Of a stretch of 64,000 bases of DNA, positions 27,371 through 36,481 are shown in pieces (position 1 is the stretch's first letter; each line of letters opens with the position of its first letter). The translations under genes and the position numbers were made by a program. The DNA lies in NCBI RefSeq assembly GCF_040126305.1, contig NZ_CP149510.1:1499001-1563000 (forward strand). The letters are read 5' to 3'. Origin of the DNA: Pararhizobium sp. A13. GTDB lineage: Bacteria; Pseudomonadota; Alphaproteobacteria; Rhizobiales; Rhizobiaceae. The notes beneath the pieces were generated by a model that worked only from the letters and a program-made list of their open reading frames with translations, did no database searches and was not told the DNA's origin.

Positions 27371-28084
27371 TCAACCTTCGGAAACAAGCCGCGTGAGGAA
27401 ACCCGTCAGATCCTCGGTAACGTAATCGACCTGTGCGTCGCCGTCGGATGTCTTTTCCCAGGCCTCGGCGAATTCGTATTCGAAATTGCGCGGCACCAGC
27501 AATACGGTTTTCATGCCGAGCGCCTTCGGCACGACGAGATTGCGCGGCAGGTCCTCGAACATGACGGCATTGCGGGTATCGACCCGATGCAGGCTCATGA
27601 ACTTGTGGTAGGTATCGCCGGCAGGCTTCGGCACGTAATCGGCAGCGACGATGTCGAAGATATCGTCGAAATGATCGAGAATGCCGAGCGCCCGCGCCGT
27701 CATTTCGGCATGCTTGACGCTGCCATTGGTAAAGATGAACTTGCGGCCGGGCAGCGTGCGGATTGCCTCGCCCAGCGCCGGATCGGCAGGCACGACGGAA
27801 TAGTCGATCGCATGCGCCTTTTCCAGGAAATCGTTCGGATCGATGCCGTGATGGATCATCAGCCCCTGCAGCGTCGTGCCGTGATCCCGGTAATATTGCT
27901 TCTGCAGCGTCTTGGCTTCCGCCGGCTCCATCGTCAGCAAGGCCGCCACATAGGCCGTCATATTGCGGTCGATCTGCGAGAACAGATTGACGCTGTGCGG
28001 GTAGAGGGTGTTGTCGAGGTCGAACACCCAGTCGGTGACATGGGCGAAATCGCGCGGGTTCGGCAGTTTGTCAATGGAGGCCAT
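27371..28084 (-). CDS. HAD hydrolase, pyrimidine 5'-nucleotidase type
   Basis: The 237-residue HAD-superfamily phosphatase has the nucleophile motif WVFDLDNTLYP, motif II FIFTNGSVKHAEM, motif III Lys in YVPKPAGDTYHKF and the acidic motif VMFEDLPRNLVVPKALG. The DNTLYP variant and length match the SDT1-like pyrimidine 5'-nucleotidase group that dephosphorylates UMP/CMP or related house-cleaning substrates. In relatives it sits between argB and dapD, as here in extended form. Confidence 0.9.
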   Translation of the reverse strand: MASIDKLPNPRDFAHVTDWVFDLDNTLYPHSVNLFSQIDRNMTAYVAALLTMEPAEAKTLQKQYYRDHGTTLQGLMIHHGIDPNDFLEKAHAIDYSVVPADPALGEAIRTLPGRKFIFTNGSVKHAEMTARALGILDHFDDIFDIVAADYVPKPAGDTYHKFMSLHRVDTRNAVMFEDLPRNLVVPKALGMKTVLLVPRNFEYEFAEAWEKTSDGDAQVDYVTEDLTGFLTRLVSEG

Positions 28085-28218
28085 GGGGCCTTATGGCATG
28101 GCGAATGTGGCGAGGAAATGGACTTTATGATCGCTGCGCGCATTTCCACTTTGAATTGCCAAAACGATGTGGCACGTTTCGCGCCGGGACGGTTTTGGCT
28201 CAGGAGCTGCAAATACCG

Positions 28219-29010
28219 ATGTCGGATGAACTCTTCTATCTTATATTTCTGTTCGGTTTCTACGCCACGACAGTCGTTACCTATTTCGCCCTCGGCTACG
28301 GCCTGACCTGGGTCAACGACCGCAATCCGGAGCGGAAGATTCAGAAGGGGCGCGGCCCAGGTAAACGCCGCAAGGCGGAAATCCGCCAGAGCCTGGCTTC
28401 GATGTTCAGCGCCTGCCTACCGGTGACGATCGGCCTCTATGCCCAGCAAAAAGGCTGGGCGCCTGTGCCCTGGGCCTTCAACTGGTGGGCGGCGGTGCCG
28501 CTGTTTATCCTCGTCATGTTCCTCTACGACACCTGGTTCTATTTCATGCACCGGCTGCTGCACACCAAGTGGCTCTACCCGCTGCACGCTCTTCATCATA
28601 AAAGTGTCGCACCGACGATCTGGAGCACCTATTCGGAGGATGTTCTGGACAATTTTCTCCTGCAGAGTTTTTCGGCCGTCATTGTCTTCGTCGTCCCGTT
28701 CCCGCCGGCCATTCTGGTGGGACAAAGACTGTTCGAGCATTTCAACGGCATGTTCGGCCACTGCGGATTCGAGTATTTTGCCTCGTCGACGGCGCGTTAT
28801 CCCTCCCCGATGTTGTGCACGACCTTCCATGATCAGCACCACTCGGGATTCCGGTACAACTACGGCAACTACTTCTCGTTCTGGGACCGTGTCCTGGGCA
28901 CAGTCTCGCCGAACTACGACCAGCATGTGAAGAAATTCGAGGAGGAAGTACCCCCGCTGACCTTCAGGCAGGCCGCGGACACGCCGGCCGCTCAGGAAAA
29001 CTCGGCCTGA
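28219..29010 (+). CDS. Fatty acid hydroxylase / sterol desaturase family protein
   Basis: A membrane-bound di-iron oxygenase. The 263-residue protein has hydrophobic segments near residues 5-28, 60-80 and 93-112 and the three His clusters of the family: HRLLH, HALHH and HDQHHSG, with YNYGNYFSFWDRVLGT close to the end. Substrate (fatty acid, carotenoid or hopanoid-type lipid) cannot be deduced. ATG 28219 follows AGGAG at a longish 12-base spacing. It stands alone, divergent from the HAD gene. Confidence 0.88.
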   Translation: MSDELFYLIFLFGFYATTVVTYFALGYGLTWVNDRNPERKIQKGRGPGKRRKAEIRQSLASMFSACLPVTIGLYAQQKGWAPVPWAFNWWAAVPLFILVMFLYDTWFYFMHRLLHTKWLYPLHALHHKSVAPTIWSTYSEDVLDNFLLQSFSAVIVFVVPFPPAILVGQRLFEHFNGMFGHCGFEYFASSTARYPSPMLCTTFHDQHHSGFRYNYGNYFSFWDRVLGTVSPNYDQHVKKFEEEVPPLTFRQAADTPAAQENSA

Positions 29011-29070
29011 ACCGTCTTTAGTCGTCCGCCGTACTTGGCAATGTCCGGACCTGCGTGCTAGCCCGCAGCC

Positions 29071-29985
29071 ATGCAAACCTGGATCATCATCACCGTCGCG
29101 GCTGCCTTCCTGCAGAACATCCGCTCCGCCATGCAGAAACATCTGAAGGGCGTCATGGGCACGACCGGGGCGACTTTCGTGCGCTTCGGTTATGGCGTGC
29201 CCTTTGCGCTCCTCTATCTCGCCATCCTCTGGCGCGGCTTCGACCGGCCGCTGCCGGTGCCGGACGGGCATTTCTTTCTCTGGGCGGTGATCGGCGGGAT
29301 GTCGCAGATCGTCGCGACCTTCCTTTTGGTGCATCTGTTTTCCTTCCGTAATTTCGCGGTCGGAACCGCCTATTCGCGCACGGAGCCGGCGCAGGCGGCA
29401 CTATTCGGGCTGATTTTCCTCGGCGAGACGGCAAGCCGGGGAACTCTGATGGCGATCGCGATTTCGGTCGTCGGCGTGATGATCATTTCGGTGGCGCGCA
29501 CGCCGCTCAGCGTCCGGTCGCTGGTGACCTCGGTCTTCACGCGAACGGCCGGGGTCGGTCTTCTGTCCGGCACCTTCTTCGGTCTGTCGGCGGTGTCCTA
29601 CCGCTCCGCCTCGCTGGCGCTGGCGCCCAGCCTGCCGCAGCCGGATTTCGTCATGCAGGCGAGTTTTACGCTCGGCTTCGTCATTCTGCTGCAGACCGCA
29701 ACGATGCTTGCATGGATACTGCTGCGACAGCCGGAGGAGTTGAAGCGGGTGATTGCCGCCTGGCGGCCGGGTGTGTTGGTTGGTTTTGCCGGCGCGTCGG
29801 CCTCCTTCGGCTGGTTCATGGCGATGACGCTGCAGCAGGCGGCGATCGTCAAGGTGGTGGCGCAGGTGGAGATGCTGTTCACCTTTGCCTCGGCCGTCTT
29901 CATCTTCCGCGAGTGGATCAACCGGCTGGAGGTGATCGGCTGCCTGCTGATCGTTCTCGGCGTCGTCATGCTGCTGGTGGTTTGA
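29071..29985 (+). CDS. DMT/EamA-family transporter
   Basis: The 304-residue inner-membrane protein has about ten hydrophobic segments in two halves, the EamA plan. Typical EamA marks are AYSRTEPAQAALFGLIFLGE at the end of the first half and QAAIVKVVAQVEMLFTFASA followed by FREWINRLEVIGC in the second. The substrate is unknown; family members export amino acids or other metabolites. It starts 60 bases after the hydroxylase gene, on the same strand, so cotranscription is possible. Confidence 0.9.
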   Translation: MQTWIIITVAAAFLQNIRSAMQKHLKGVMGTTGATFVRFGYGVPFALLYLAILWRGFDRPLPVPDGHFFLWAVIGGMSQIVATFLLVHLFSFRNFAVGTAYSRTEPAQAALFGLIFLGETASRGTLMAIAISVVGVMIISVARTPLSVRSLVTSVFTRTAGVGLLSGTFFGLSAVSYRSASLALAPSLPQPDFVMQASFTLGFVILLQTATMLAWILLRQPEELKRVIAAWRPGVLVGFAGASASFGWFMAMTLQQAAIVKVVAQVEMLFTFASAVFIFREWINRLEVIGCLLIVLGVVMLLVV

Positions 29986-30079
29986 CCGAACAGACCCGCG
30001 AAATCTGACGGCTGCCTCTGGCGCAAGCGGTGGCTTTTGCGGCATGAAGACCACTGGGATTGTTTTCGGAGGAAAAACG

Positions 30080-30850
30080 ATGAACCAGGTGGAGAAGGCA
30101 AAGGCGTTCACGGACCTGCACCGCAAGGGCGATCCGGTTGTGCTCTACAATATCTGGGATGCCGGCACCGCCAAGGCCGTTGCCGAAGCCGGCGCCAAGG
30201 CGCTGGCGACCGGAAGCTGGTCGGTGGCGGCTGCCAACGGCTATGGTGACGGCCAGGAAATTCCGCTGCTGCAGCTCGTCGATATCGCCCGCGCCATCGT
30301 GGCGGCGACCGACCTGCCGGTGTCGATCGACTTTGAAGGCGGCTATGCCGAGGATGCCGCCGAGTCGGCGCTGAATGTCGGACGGGTGATCGACGTCGGC
30401 GCCGTCGGTATCAATTTCGAGGACCAGGTGGTCGGCGGCAGCGGGCTGCACACGCTTGAGGCGCAGGCAGCAAGGATCAAGGCGATCCGGGCGACAGCTG
30501 ATCAGAAGGGCGTGCCCTTCTTCATCAATGCCCGCACCGATTTGTTCCTGAAGCTCTCCGATCCCGTCCGCCACGCCCCACTGGTGGACGAGGCGATCGA
30601 ACGGGCCGCGGCTTACGCCGAGGCCGGCGCCAGTGGCTTCTTCGTGCCGGGCCTGTCGAACCCCGACCTGATCGGCCGCGTCTGCGAGGCCGTCGCCCTT
30701 CCGGTCAACATCATGATGCGGCAGGGTGTGCCGGATGTGAAGACGCTGGGGGGCCTGGGCGTCGGGCGCGTTAGCTACGGGCCGGGGCCGTATCGGGCGA
30801 TGATCGAGTGGCTGAAGGGCGAGGCCAGCGGGATTTATCAGCGGGTCTGA
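30080..30850 (+). CDS. Isocitrate lyase/phosphoenolpyruvate mutase family protein
   Basis: The 256-residue TIM-barrel protein of the ICL/PEPM superfamily shows WDAGTAKAVAEAGAKALATG, the metal-binding region SIDFEGGYAEDA, GINFEDQVVGG and FINARTDLF. It lacks the KKCGH catalytic Cys loop of true isocitrate lyase, so it is more likely an oxaloacetate decarboxylase-like or C-C lyase of unknown substrate. ATG 30080 follows CGGAGG; a start twelve codons earlier is in frame but less likely. Confidence 0.88.
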   Translation: MNQVEKAKAFTDLHRKGDPVVLYNIWDAGTAKAVAEAGAKALATGSWSVAAANGYGDGQEIPLLQLVDIARAIVAATDLPVSIDFEGGYAEDAAESALNVGRVIDVGAVGINFEDQVVGGSGLHTLEAQAARIKAIRATADQKGVPFFINARTDLFLKLSDPVRHAPLVDEAIERAAAYAEAGASGFFVPGLSNPDLIGRVCEAVALPVNIMMRQGVPDVKTLGGLGVGRVSYGPGPYRAMIEWLKGEASGIYQRV

Positions 30851-30869
30851 CGCTGCGCATTGCTTCAAC

Positions 30870-31010
30870 GTCCGTCATTCCTGTGCTTGGCACAGGAATC
30901 CAACAAGCCCAAGTCCTTGGGCTTAAAGAGTCTTTTGACCCGACGGACGTCGCGTCGCTGGATCCCCGCCACAAGGGTCCATAAGGGCGAGGATGACGGG
31001 GGCAGGGGGT
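30870..31010. repeat. Rhizobial intergenic repeat with stacked palindromes
   Basis: Two perfect palindromes lie close together: TTCCTGTGC/GCACAGGAA (30878-30898, 3-base centre) and AAGCCCAAG/CTTGGGCTT (30905-30924, 2-base centre). They are followed by GCTGGATCCCCGCC and AGGGCGAGGATGACGGGG. The combination CGTCATTCCTGTGC ... GAGGATGACG is a widespread intergenic repeat in Rhizobiales. It separates convergent genes (ICL-family and argB) and may end transcription from both sides. Confidence 0.6.
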
Positions 31011-31090
31011 TGCATTTACCCAAGACGCCGCCGCATCAGGTGGGAAGGGTTTCCGGTTGAGTACGGCCGAAGTCGGTTTGTCAACCAACA

Positions 31091-31978
31091 TCACGGAACG
31101 ATCAGCGTTCCCGCACCATGCTCCGTGAAGATCTCGAGCAGCACCGAATGCGCCGTCTTGCCGTTGAGGATGACGACGCCTTCGACGCCTCGGGCGAGTG
31201 CTTCGATGCAGGTCTCGACCTTCGGGATCATGCCGCCGGAAATCGTGCCGTCCTTGATCAGCGCATGCGCTTCTGCGACCGAGAGTTCCTTGATCAGCTC
31301 GCCCTTCTTGTCGAGCACGCCGGGAACGTCGGTGAGGAAGAGCAGGCGGGTGGCATTGAGCGACCCGGCAATGGCGCCGGCAAAGGTGTCGGCATTGATG
31401 TTGTAGGTATGGCCATCGCGGCCGGGCGCCACCGGGGCGATGACCGGGATCATCTCGGAGCGGGCGAGCAGGTCGAGCAGCGTGCGGTCGACTTCGACGA
31501 TCTCGCCGACGAAGCCGAGGTCGAGCACGCGTTCGATGTTGGAATCCGGGTCCTTGATGGTCTTCTTGGCCTTTTCGGCAAAGACCATGTTGCCGTCCTT
31601 GCCGCAGAGCCCGATCGCCCATTCGCCGGTCTGGTTGATCAGCGCGACGATTTCCTTGTTGATCGAGCCGGCGAGCACCATTTCGACGATCTCGACGGTC
31701 TTGGCGTCGGTGACGCGCAGGCCGCCTTCGAATTTCGATTCGATGCCCATCTTGGTCAGCATCGCGCCGATCTGCGGGCCGCCTCCGTGGACGACGATCG
31801 GGTTGACGCCCGACTGCTTCAGAAGCGCGATATCCGCGGCAAAGGCCTTGCCGAGCTCGGGATTGCCCATGGCGTGGCCGCCATATTTGACGACAATCGT
31901 CTTGTTCTCGTAGCGCTGCATATAGGGCAGGGCCTTGGCGAGAAGATCTGCCTGGATTTCGCTTTCGGATGCGGACAT
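31091..31978 (-). CDS. argB: Acetylglutamate kinase
   Basis: ArgB phosphorylates N-acetylglutamate, the second step of arginine synthesis. The 295-residue amino-acid-kinase-fold protein has VVKYGGHAM (phosphate-binding), [13 protein letters not shown], the GLCGKDGN segment, [20 protein letters not shown] and [14 protein letters not shown]. Length is that of the long arginine-sensitive type. In many Rhizobiales it directly follows engB; here a 4.5-kb insert separates them, with both still on the minus strand. Confidence 0.96.
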   Translation of the reverse strand: MSASESEIQADLLAKALPYMQRYENKTIVVKYGGHAMGNPELGKAFAADIALLKQSGVNPIVVHGGGPQIGAMLTKMGIESKFEGGLRVTDAKTVEIVEMVLAGSINKEIVALINQTGEWAIGLCGKDGNMVFAEKAKKTIKDPDSNIERVLDLGFVGEIVEVDRTLLDLLARSEMIPVIAPVAPGRDGHTYNINADTFAGAIAGSLNATRLLFLTDVPGVLDKKGELIKELSVAEAHALIKDGTISGGMIPKVETCIEALARGVEGVVILNGKTAHSVLLEIFTEHGAGTLIVP

Positions 31979-32164
31979 GGAAATACCTCGAAATTGACCG
32001 GCTGCTGTTTAGCGCAAGTTTCCGGCGGAGGGAATGATCCGCGTCAAAGATAAAGCCGGTGTGACATGGGCTTTCGCAGCCGGTTTTATCTGCTGGACCT
32101 CCCTTTTTATCCCCGGATTTCCGCCCTATGTTCGCCGCTGAAGGGGCGAGGACCGGAAGCTTTC

Positions 32165-32704
32165 ATGGGCATTGACGATATTTCCACGCTGATCGGCCGG
32201 GTTTCGCTGAAGGACCGCGCGGCGTTCTCGGCGCTCTACAAGCAGACCAGTCCGAAACTTTTCGCCATTTGCGTGCGTATCTTGCGGGACAGGGCTGAAG
32301 CGGAAGAAGCGCTGCAGGAAATCTACATCAAGATATGGCAGCGCGCCGACCGGTACGTCGCCGGTGAAACCAATCCGATGTCCTGGCTTTCGGCGATCGC
32401 ACGCAATCATGCGATCGATCAGTTGAGAGCGCGAAAGCCTGTGGCAAACACGATTGACGAGGCCTATGATTTGGCCGATTCTGCTCCGGATCCTGAAAAA
32501 TCCGCCATCAACAAGGCAGAGGGCCGCAAAATCGACAATTGCATGGGCCAGCTTGAGGCAGACCGCGCGAATGCGGTGCGCAAGGCCTATGTCGAAGGGC
32601 TGAGCTACCAGGAACTTGCCGGACTTTTCGGCGTTCCGCTGAACACGATGCGAACATGGCTGCGCCGCAGTCTTTTGAAACTGAGAGAGTGCATGGAGCG
32701 ATGA
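32165..32704 (+). CDS. ECF sigma factor (SigK-like)
   Basis: An extracytoplasmic-function sigma factor. In 179 residues, region 2 includes FSALYKQTSPKLFAI and EAEEALQEIYIKIWQRADRY, NHAIDQLRARKP closes region 2, and region 4 is SYQELAGLFGVPLNTMRTWL followed by RRSLLKLRECM. The anti-sigma gene overlaps by four bases and a fasciclin gene follows, the same trio as sigK-rskA-mpt70/83 in mycobacteria. ATG 32165 is preferred; the frame extends 33 codons upstream without similarity. It is probably released from RskA by a regulated proteolysis signal. Confidence 0.92.
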   Translation: MGIDDISTLIGRVSLKDRAAFSALYKQTSPKLFAICVRILRDRAEAEEALQEIYIKIWQRADRYVAGETNPMSWLSAIARNHAIDQLRARKPVANTIDEAYDLADSAPDPEKSAINKAEGRKIDNCMGQLEADRANAVRKAYVEGLSYQELAGLFGVPLNTMRTWLRRSLLKLRECMER

Positions 32705-33417
32705 CCACACAGGACCCCGAAAGCGGAGATTCTCGCCGCGACCAGGTGATCGCGGGCGAATATGTGCTTGGTGTTCTCTCTGCCGACGACCGTCGCAAGG
32801 TGGAGGCGCGCATGGTCCTCGACCGCGCCTTTGCGGCGATGGTCAAACACTGGCAAAGCAATCTCTCCTCCTTCGACGAAAGCTATGAACCGCTGCAGCC
32901 ACCGCCGCAGGTCTTCACCGCGATCGAGCGCCGGCTCTTTTCGGAGCCGCCGGCAGCCGTAACCGGTGGGTTCTGGAACTCGCTGCCTTTCTGGCGGATT
33001 TTGACCCTGGCCTCCGTTGCCGGTCTCGTCACGATTGCAACCTTTGCATCCGGCATCCTTGAACCCGTGAGCCAGAAGCGGCCACTGGTCGCCGAGCTTG
33101 CTGGCGAGGGCAGCGCCGCGATCAATCTGCTGGCGCAGTATGACGCCGGCACCGGTGCTCTGAAGGTGACGCCGGTTGCTGCCAGGCAGGCAGAGGCCAA
33201 GTCGCTGGAAGTCTGGCTGATCGAGGGCGACAATCCCGCCAAATCCCTCGGCGTCCTGCCGCAGACGGGCGAGGGCGAGATCGTCATCGCGCCGGAACTG
33301 CGCGCGAAGTTCGGCGAGGGTGTCACGCTCGCCGTCAGCGTCGAACCGTTCGGCGGCTCGCCGACAGGCACTGCGACGGGACCTGTCGTCGCTGCCGGCA
33401 AGACGCGGCTGCCCTGA
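32701..33417 (+). CDS. Anti-sigma factor, RskA family
   Basis: This membrane anti-sigma factor holds the ECF sigma inactive. In the 238-residue protein, an N-terminal cytosolic helical sigma-binding domain (about 10-80, VIAGEYVLGVLSADDRRKVE and MVKHWQSNLSSFDESYEPLQ) lacks the zinc His-Cys-Cys motif, as in RskA. There is one membrane segment near 98-117, and a periplasmic RskA domain (about 125-235, SLEVWLIEGDNPAKSLGVLP and VTLAVSVEPFGGSPTGTATG). The start overlaps the sigma stop (ATGA), so the two are made in a fixed ratio. Confidence 0.92.
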   Translation: MTTQDPESGDSRRDQVIAGEYVLGVLSADDRRKVEARMVLDRAFAAMVKHWQSNLSSFDESYEPLQPPPQVFTAIERRLFSEPPAAVTGGFWNSLPFWRILTLASVAGLVTIATFASGILEPVSQKRPLVAELAGEGSAAINLLAQYDAGTGALKVTPVAARQAEAKSLEVWLIEGDNPAKSLGVLPQTGEGEIVIAPELRAKFGEGVTLAVSVEPFGGSPTGTATGPVVAAGKTRLP

Positions 33418-33667
33418 GACTTTGACTGTGGGTTAGCCATGACCTACCAGATGCTGCGCCTATGTTGCGCGGCATTTTTCATTTCCTTTGCCGATAATTT
33501 TAAAAAAAGCACTTGAATTTCAGTTCGTTGGAAGTTTCTGAATTTTCCTGAAACTCTTTTCTAGAGCCCGCCGTTACTCGCTTTGTCCTCTGCGCAGAGA
33601 ACATGAACTCCAGAAATTGGGAGAGACCCGCAAGGCGGGTCGACGAGATCAACAGGAAGGAATAGAG

Positions 33668-34225
33668 ATGTTCAAGTCCATACTGCGCACGGTGACCGTT
33701 GCTTCGATACTGGCTGCCGGCGCCTTTGCTGCCCACGCCGGAAACCCGACGGTCGGCGGTGCTCCGATGTACGACAACAAGAATATCGTCGAAAATGCGG
33801 TGAATTCGAAGGATCACACGACGCTGGTTGCGGCGGTCAAGGCCGCTGGCCTCGTCGAAACGCTCCAGGGCGCCGGTCCCTTCACGGTGTTTGCGCCGGT
33901 CAATGCGGCTTTCGATGCGCTGCCTGCCGGCACGGTGGATACGCTCCTGAAGCCGGAAAACAAGGACATGCTGACCAAGGTGCTGACCTGCCATGTGGTG
34001 TCGGCCAATGCGATGTCCGATGCCATCAGCAAGATGGTGATGGACGATGGCGGCACGCATGACGTCAAGACGGTCGGCGGCTGCGTGCTGAAGGCCAAGG
34101 CCGACGGCGGCAAGATCACGCTGACCGACGAAACCGGCGGCGTGGCGACCGTCACGATCGCCGACGTCAAGCAGTCGAACGGCGTTATTCACGTGATCGA
34201 CAAGGTGCTGCTGCCGAAGAGCTGA
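33668..34225 (+). CDS. Secreted fasciclin (FAS1) domain protein
   Basis: The 185-residue protein has a Sec signal peptide (1-24, ending AAHA) and one FAS1 domain (about 38-183) with FTVFAPVNAAFDALPAGTVD, LTCHVVSANAMSDAI and NGVIHVIDKVLLP, the H2 and C-terminal family motifs. It is periplasmic or secreted, with a presumed adhesive or stress role; rhizobial homologues include symbiosis-induced proteins. A strong AGGAAGG site precedes ATG 33668. The 250-base leader after rskA suggests its own, probably sigma-dependent, promoter. A strong terminator follows. Confidence 0.93.
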   Translation: MFKSILRTVTVASILAAGAFAAHAGNPTVGGAPMYDNKNIVENAVNSKDHTTLVAAVKAAGLVETLQGAGPFTVFAPVNAAFDALPAGTVDTLLKPENKDMLTKVLTCHVVSANAMSDAISKMVMDDGGTHDVKTVGGCVLKAKADGGKITLTDETGGVATVTIADVKQSNGVIHVIDKVLLPKS

Positions 34226-34306
34226 CCTGGTCGGCACACCTTTGCGGGCCGGATGCATTCATGCATTTTCGGCTCCGGGCCGGGAACCAGTCTCTTCCGG
34301 CCTCAA

Positions 34307-34338
34307 GGCCACCGGTGCCGTTTCCGGTGGCCTTTTTC
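34307..34338 (+). terminator. Strong terminator after the fasciclin gene
   Basis: A perfect 9-bp GC-rich stem GGCCACCGG (34307-34315) / CCGGTGGCC (34324-34332) with an 8-base loop is followed by TTTTT (34333-34337). Confidence 0.85.
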
Positions 34339-34459
34339 ATCCGTATTCAAGTCTTTCCTCACGCGGGATTGATCGGCATTTGTTTTGCTGTCCGCAGTGG
34401 GGAACATTAGGTTGACTGCAAAGGATTGCCGGGCACAGCCGGCAATCGGGAGAACGATT

Positions 34460-34957
34460 ATGACACGCCGCCGCTTCTTTCTTCTTTCCGGCACCGCCGT
34501 TCTGGCAGCCGCCGCCTTTCGCGGCTTCACGCAGAAAGGCGTTGCCGCGGAAACGGGCGAAAAATTCGAGGTGACGAAAACCGATGCGGAGTGGAAGGCG
34601 ATGCTGACGGACGAGCAGTATCGGATCCTGCGCCATGAGGATACCGAGCGGCCGTTCACCAGCGCCCTCAACACCGAGAAGCGCAAGGGCATCTTCCATT
34701 GCGCCGGCTGCGACCTGCCGGTCTATTCCTCGGAAGCGAAATATGACAGCGGCACGGGCTGGCCGAGCTTCTGGGAGGCGCTGCCGAACGCCATCGGCAC
34801 GCGCGAGGACACGTCGCTGTTCATGACGCGCACCGAATGTCATTGCCGCCGCTGCGGCGGCCATCTGGGGCATATCTTCGACGACGGCCCGCCGCCAACC
34901 GGTATGCGTCACTGCATCAACGGCATGGCGATGACGTTTACGCCGGCGACGGCTTGA
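34460..34957 (+). CDS. msrB: Peptide-methionine (R)-S-oxide reductase with Tat signal
   Basis: MsrB reduces methionine-R-sulfoxide in proteins. The 165-residue protein starts MTRRRFFLLSGTAVLAAAAF, a twin-arginine signal, so it acts in the periplasm. The catalytic domain has zinc CxxC pairs (HCAGC and CHCRRCGGHLGHIF), GTGWPSFWEAL and the catalytic Cys in MRHCINGMAM. It follows the fasciclin terminator on the same strand. Periplasmic methionine repair next to an envelope-stress sigma module is suggestive but not proof of co-regulation. Confidence 0.93.
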   Translation: MTRRRFFLLSGTAVLAAAAFRGFTQKGVAAETGEKFEVTKTDAEWKAMLTDEQYRILRHEDTERPFTSALNTEKRKGIFHCAGCDLPVYSSEAKYDSGTGWPSFWEALPNAIGTREDTSLFMTRTECHCRRCGGHLGHIFDDGPPPTGMRHCINGMAMTFTPATA

Positions 34958-34963
34958 GCGCCA

Positions 34964-35752
34964 TCAGTCGCTTTCGGCGGCCAGGGATGCGGCGACGCGA
35001 CCGCGGTGCATGAGCTTTTTGCTAAGCCCATGCACTGCAAGCGACACGACCGCGGCGCCGGCGAAGACGAGGTTGGCATCGCCGCGCGGTAGCCACACGA
35101 CCAGCACCAGGCAAAAGGCGGCGAAGGCGAAGCGACCGAGCACCATGCCGCGCAAAAGCGCGATCACGAATTCCGGCCCCGCCGCGCGATGGGACGAGGC
35201 GGACAGGACGATGCCGAGCAGCGGGAACACGGCGAGAAGGCCGCTCCAGCCGGGACCGGCGGCTGAGGCGAGCGACGTGACCGCGACGGTCAGCGCCGCG
35301 CCCGCCAGCATCCGGGTGAGGATATCGCCCCGTCCCAACGCTTTGCCCGTCGCTGCGAAGCGGCTGCGCGGCAGGAAGGTCTGCGAAAAGAGCACTGCCG
35401 CCAGTGCGCAGACGAGGGCGAGGGGGGCCGAGACTGGCAGCGTCGAAAGGCCGAAGGCGACGGCGCACCACACGGTGAGCGCGACCATCACTGAGACAAC
35501 CCAACCCTTGGAGCGGCAGGTCCAGGCATAGGCGACATTAAAGGCTTCGGACGCTGCGATCGCATAGATGGAAAGGGTTGCCGCCTCGCTGCCGAAGTAG
35601 GGTCCGTGTTCCAACACGAGCAGGTACAGGATCGGACCGGCGACCACTGGAAGCGCGGAAAACCACCCCGCGATCGCGGGCCCACATTTTTTGCTTGCCA
35701 GTGAAACAGCGAGCAGAAAGGCGGGAACGAGGGTGAGTTTCAAGAGCAGCAT
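34964..35752 (-). CDS. Multi-pass membrane protein of unknown function
   Basis: The 262-residue protein has about eight hydrophobic segments arranged as two similar halves. The first contains GPAIAGWFSALPVVAGPILY and the second LLAVFPLLGIVLSASSHRAA, both with a small-residue and Pro kink, hinting at an internal duplication like small multidrug/GlpM-type transporters. No family is certain. It converges on msrB with only six bases between stop codons. DUF1269 follows upstream in the opposite direction of growth, on the same strand. Confidence 0.8.
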   Translation of the reverse strand: MLLLKLTLVPAFLLAVSLASKKCGPAIAGWFSALPVVAGPILYLLVLEHGPYFGSEAATLSIYAIAASEAFNVAYAWTCRSKGWVVSVMVALTVWCAVAFGLSTLPVSAPLALVCALAAVLFSQTFLPRSRFAATGKALGRGDILTRMLAGAALTVAVTSLASAAGPGWSGLLAVFPLLGIVLSASSHRAAGPEFVIALLRGMVLGRFAFAAFCLVLVVWLPRGDANLVFAGAAVVSLAVHGLSKKLMHRGRVAASLAAESD

Positions 35753-35839
35753 GGATGGCCTGTCGGCGGGAGGAACGAAACTCCCTTACCCGTCGATCAG
35801 ACGCCGATCAATGACCACTTTTGGCACCCGCACGCTGCC

Positions 35840-36379
35840 CTAGAAGGTACCGGGTGTCGGCGACTGCGGCTGGGTGCCGGAGAGCGCTTCCTGCAGCCTG
35901 GTTTCCTGCTCGGGCGAGAGCGAGGTCTTGATCACCTTGCCGCGCAGCCCGGAGAGCTCCGCCAGCACCTTTTCCGGCTGCACCTTGCGCACGAGCACGA
36001 AAAGCGCCGAGGAGTTGCTGGGAATGGTTTCGCCGAGCGACTTGATAAAGTCGTCATCGATGCCGTAGTCGGCAAGCGAGCCAGAGAGGGCGCCTGTGCC
36101 TGCGCCGATCGCGCCGCCGATGGCAAAGCCTGCAAGCGGGTTGAGGAACAGAAGGCCGACGAGCCCGCCCCACAATGCACCGCTCAAGAGGCCGGAGGTT
36201 GCGCCGATCGCGGTCAGGTTCATGCTCTGTTTCAGGTGAACCTTGCCGGCCTCGTCACGCACGACGACGACAGCATCCTCGAGATCGACCAAATATTCCT
36301 TTTTCAGCTTATTGAGCTTCAGAAGCACTTTGTCGGCTTCGTCCGTGTTGTCGAAGCCAATGACAATCAGATCAGACAT
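35840..36379 (-). CDS. DUF1269 family membrane-associated protein
   Basis: The 179-residue protein starts with the DUF1269 beta-strand VIGFDNTDEADKVLLKLN and continues to EDAVVVVRDEAGKVHLKQ. A central glycine-zipper membrane stretch follows (about 62-105, SGLLSGALWGGLVGLLFLNP and IGGAIGAGTGALSGSLADYG). The C-terminal half ends in a Pro/Gln tail. Function unknown; glycine-zipper proteins associate with the envelope and are often stress-induced. It stands between engB and the membrane protein with its own 100-base leader. Confidence 0.88.
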   Translation of the reverse strand: MSDLIVIGFDNTDEADKVLLKLNKLKKEYLVDLEDAVVVVRDEAGKVHLKQSMNLTAIGATSGLLSGALWGGLVGLLFLNPLAGFAIGGAIGAGTGALSGSLADYGIDDDFIKSLGETIPSNSSALFVLVRKVQPEKVLAELSGLRGKVIKTSLSPEQETRLQEALSGTQPQSPTPGTF

Positions 36380-36481
36380 GTCGTTTCTCCCTCAACGCTT
36401 GACGTCTCGCAGGTTGCCGCAAGGCTACCCCGCGCCGGGAGATAGAGCACATTTGCTGTCGGGGTAGTGTGACACCCCGAA

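Noticed and set aside
32121..33470. Shared CTATGTT heptamer upstream of the ECF sigma (32126) and fasciclin (33460) genes as a sigma promoter
   Set aside because: No common -35 element at constant distance could be found; a 7-base match may be chance.
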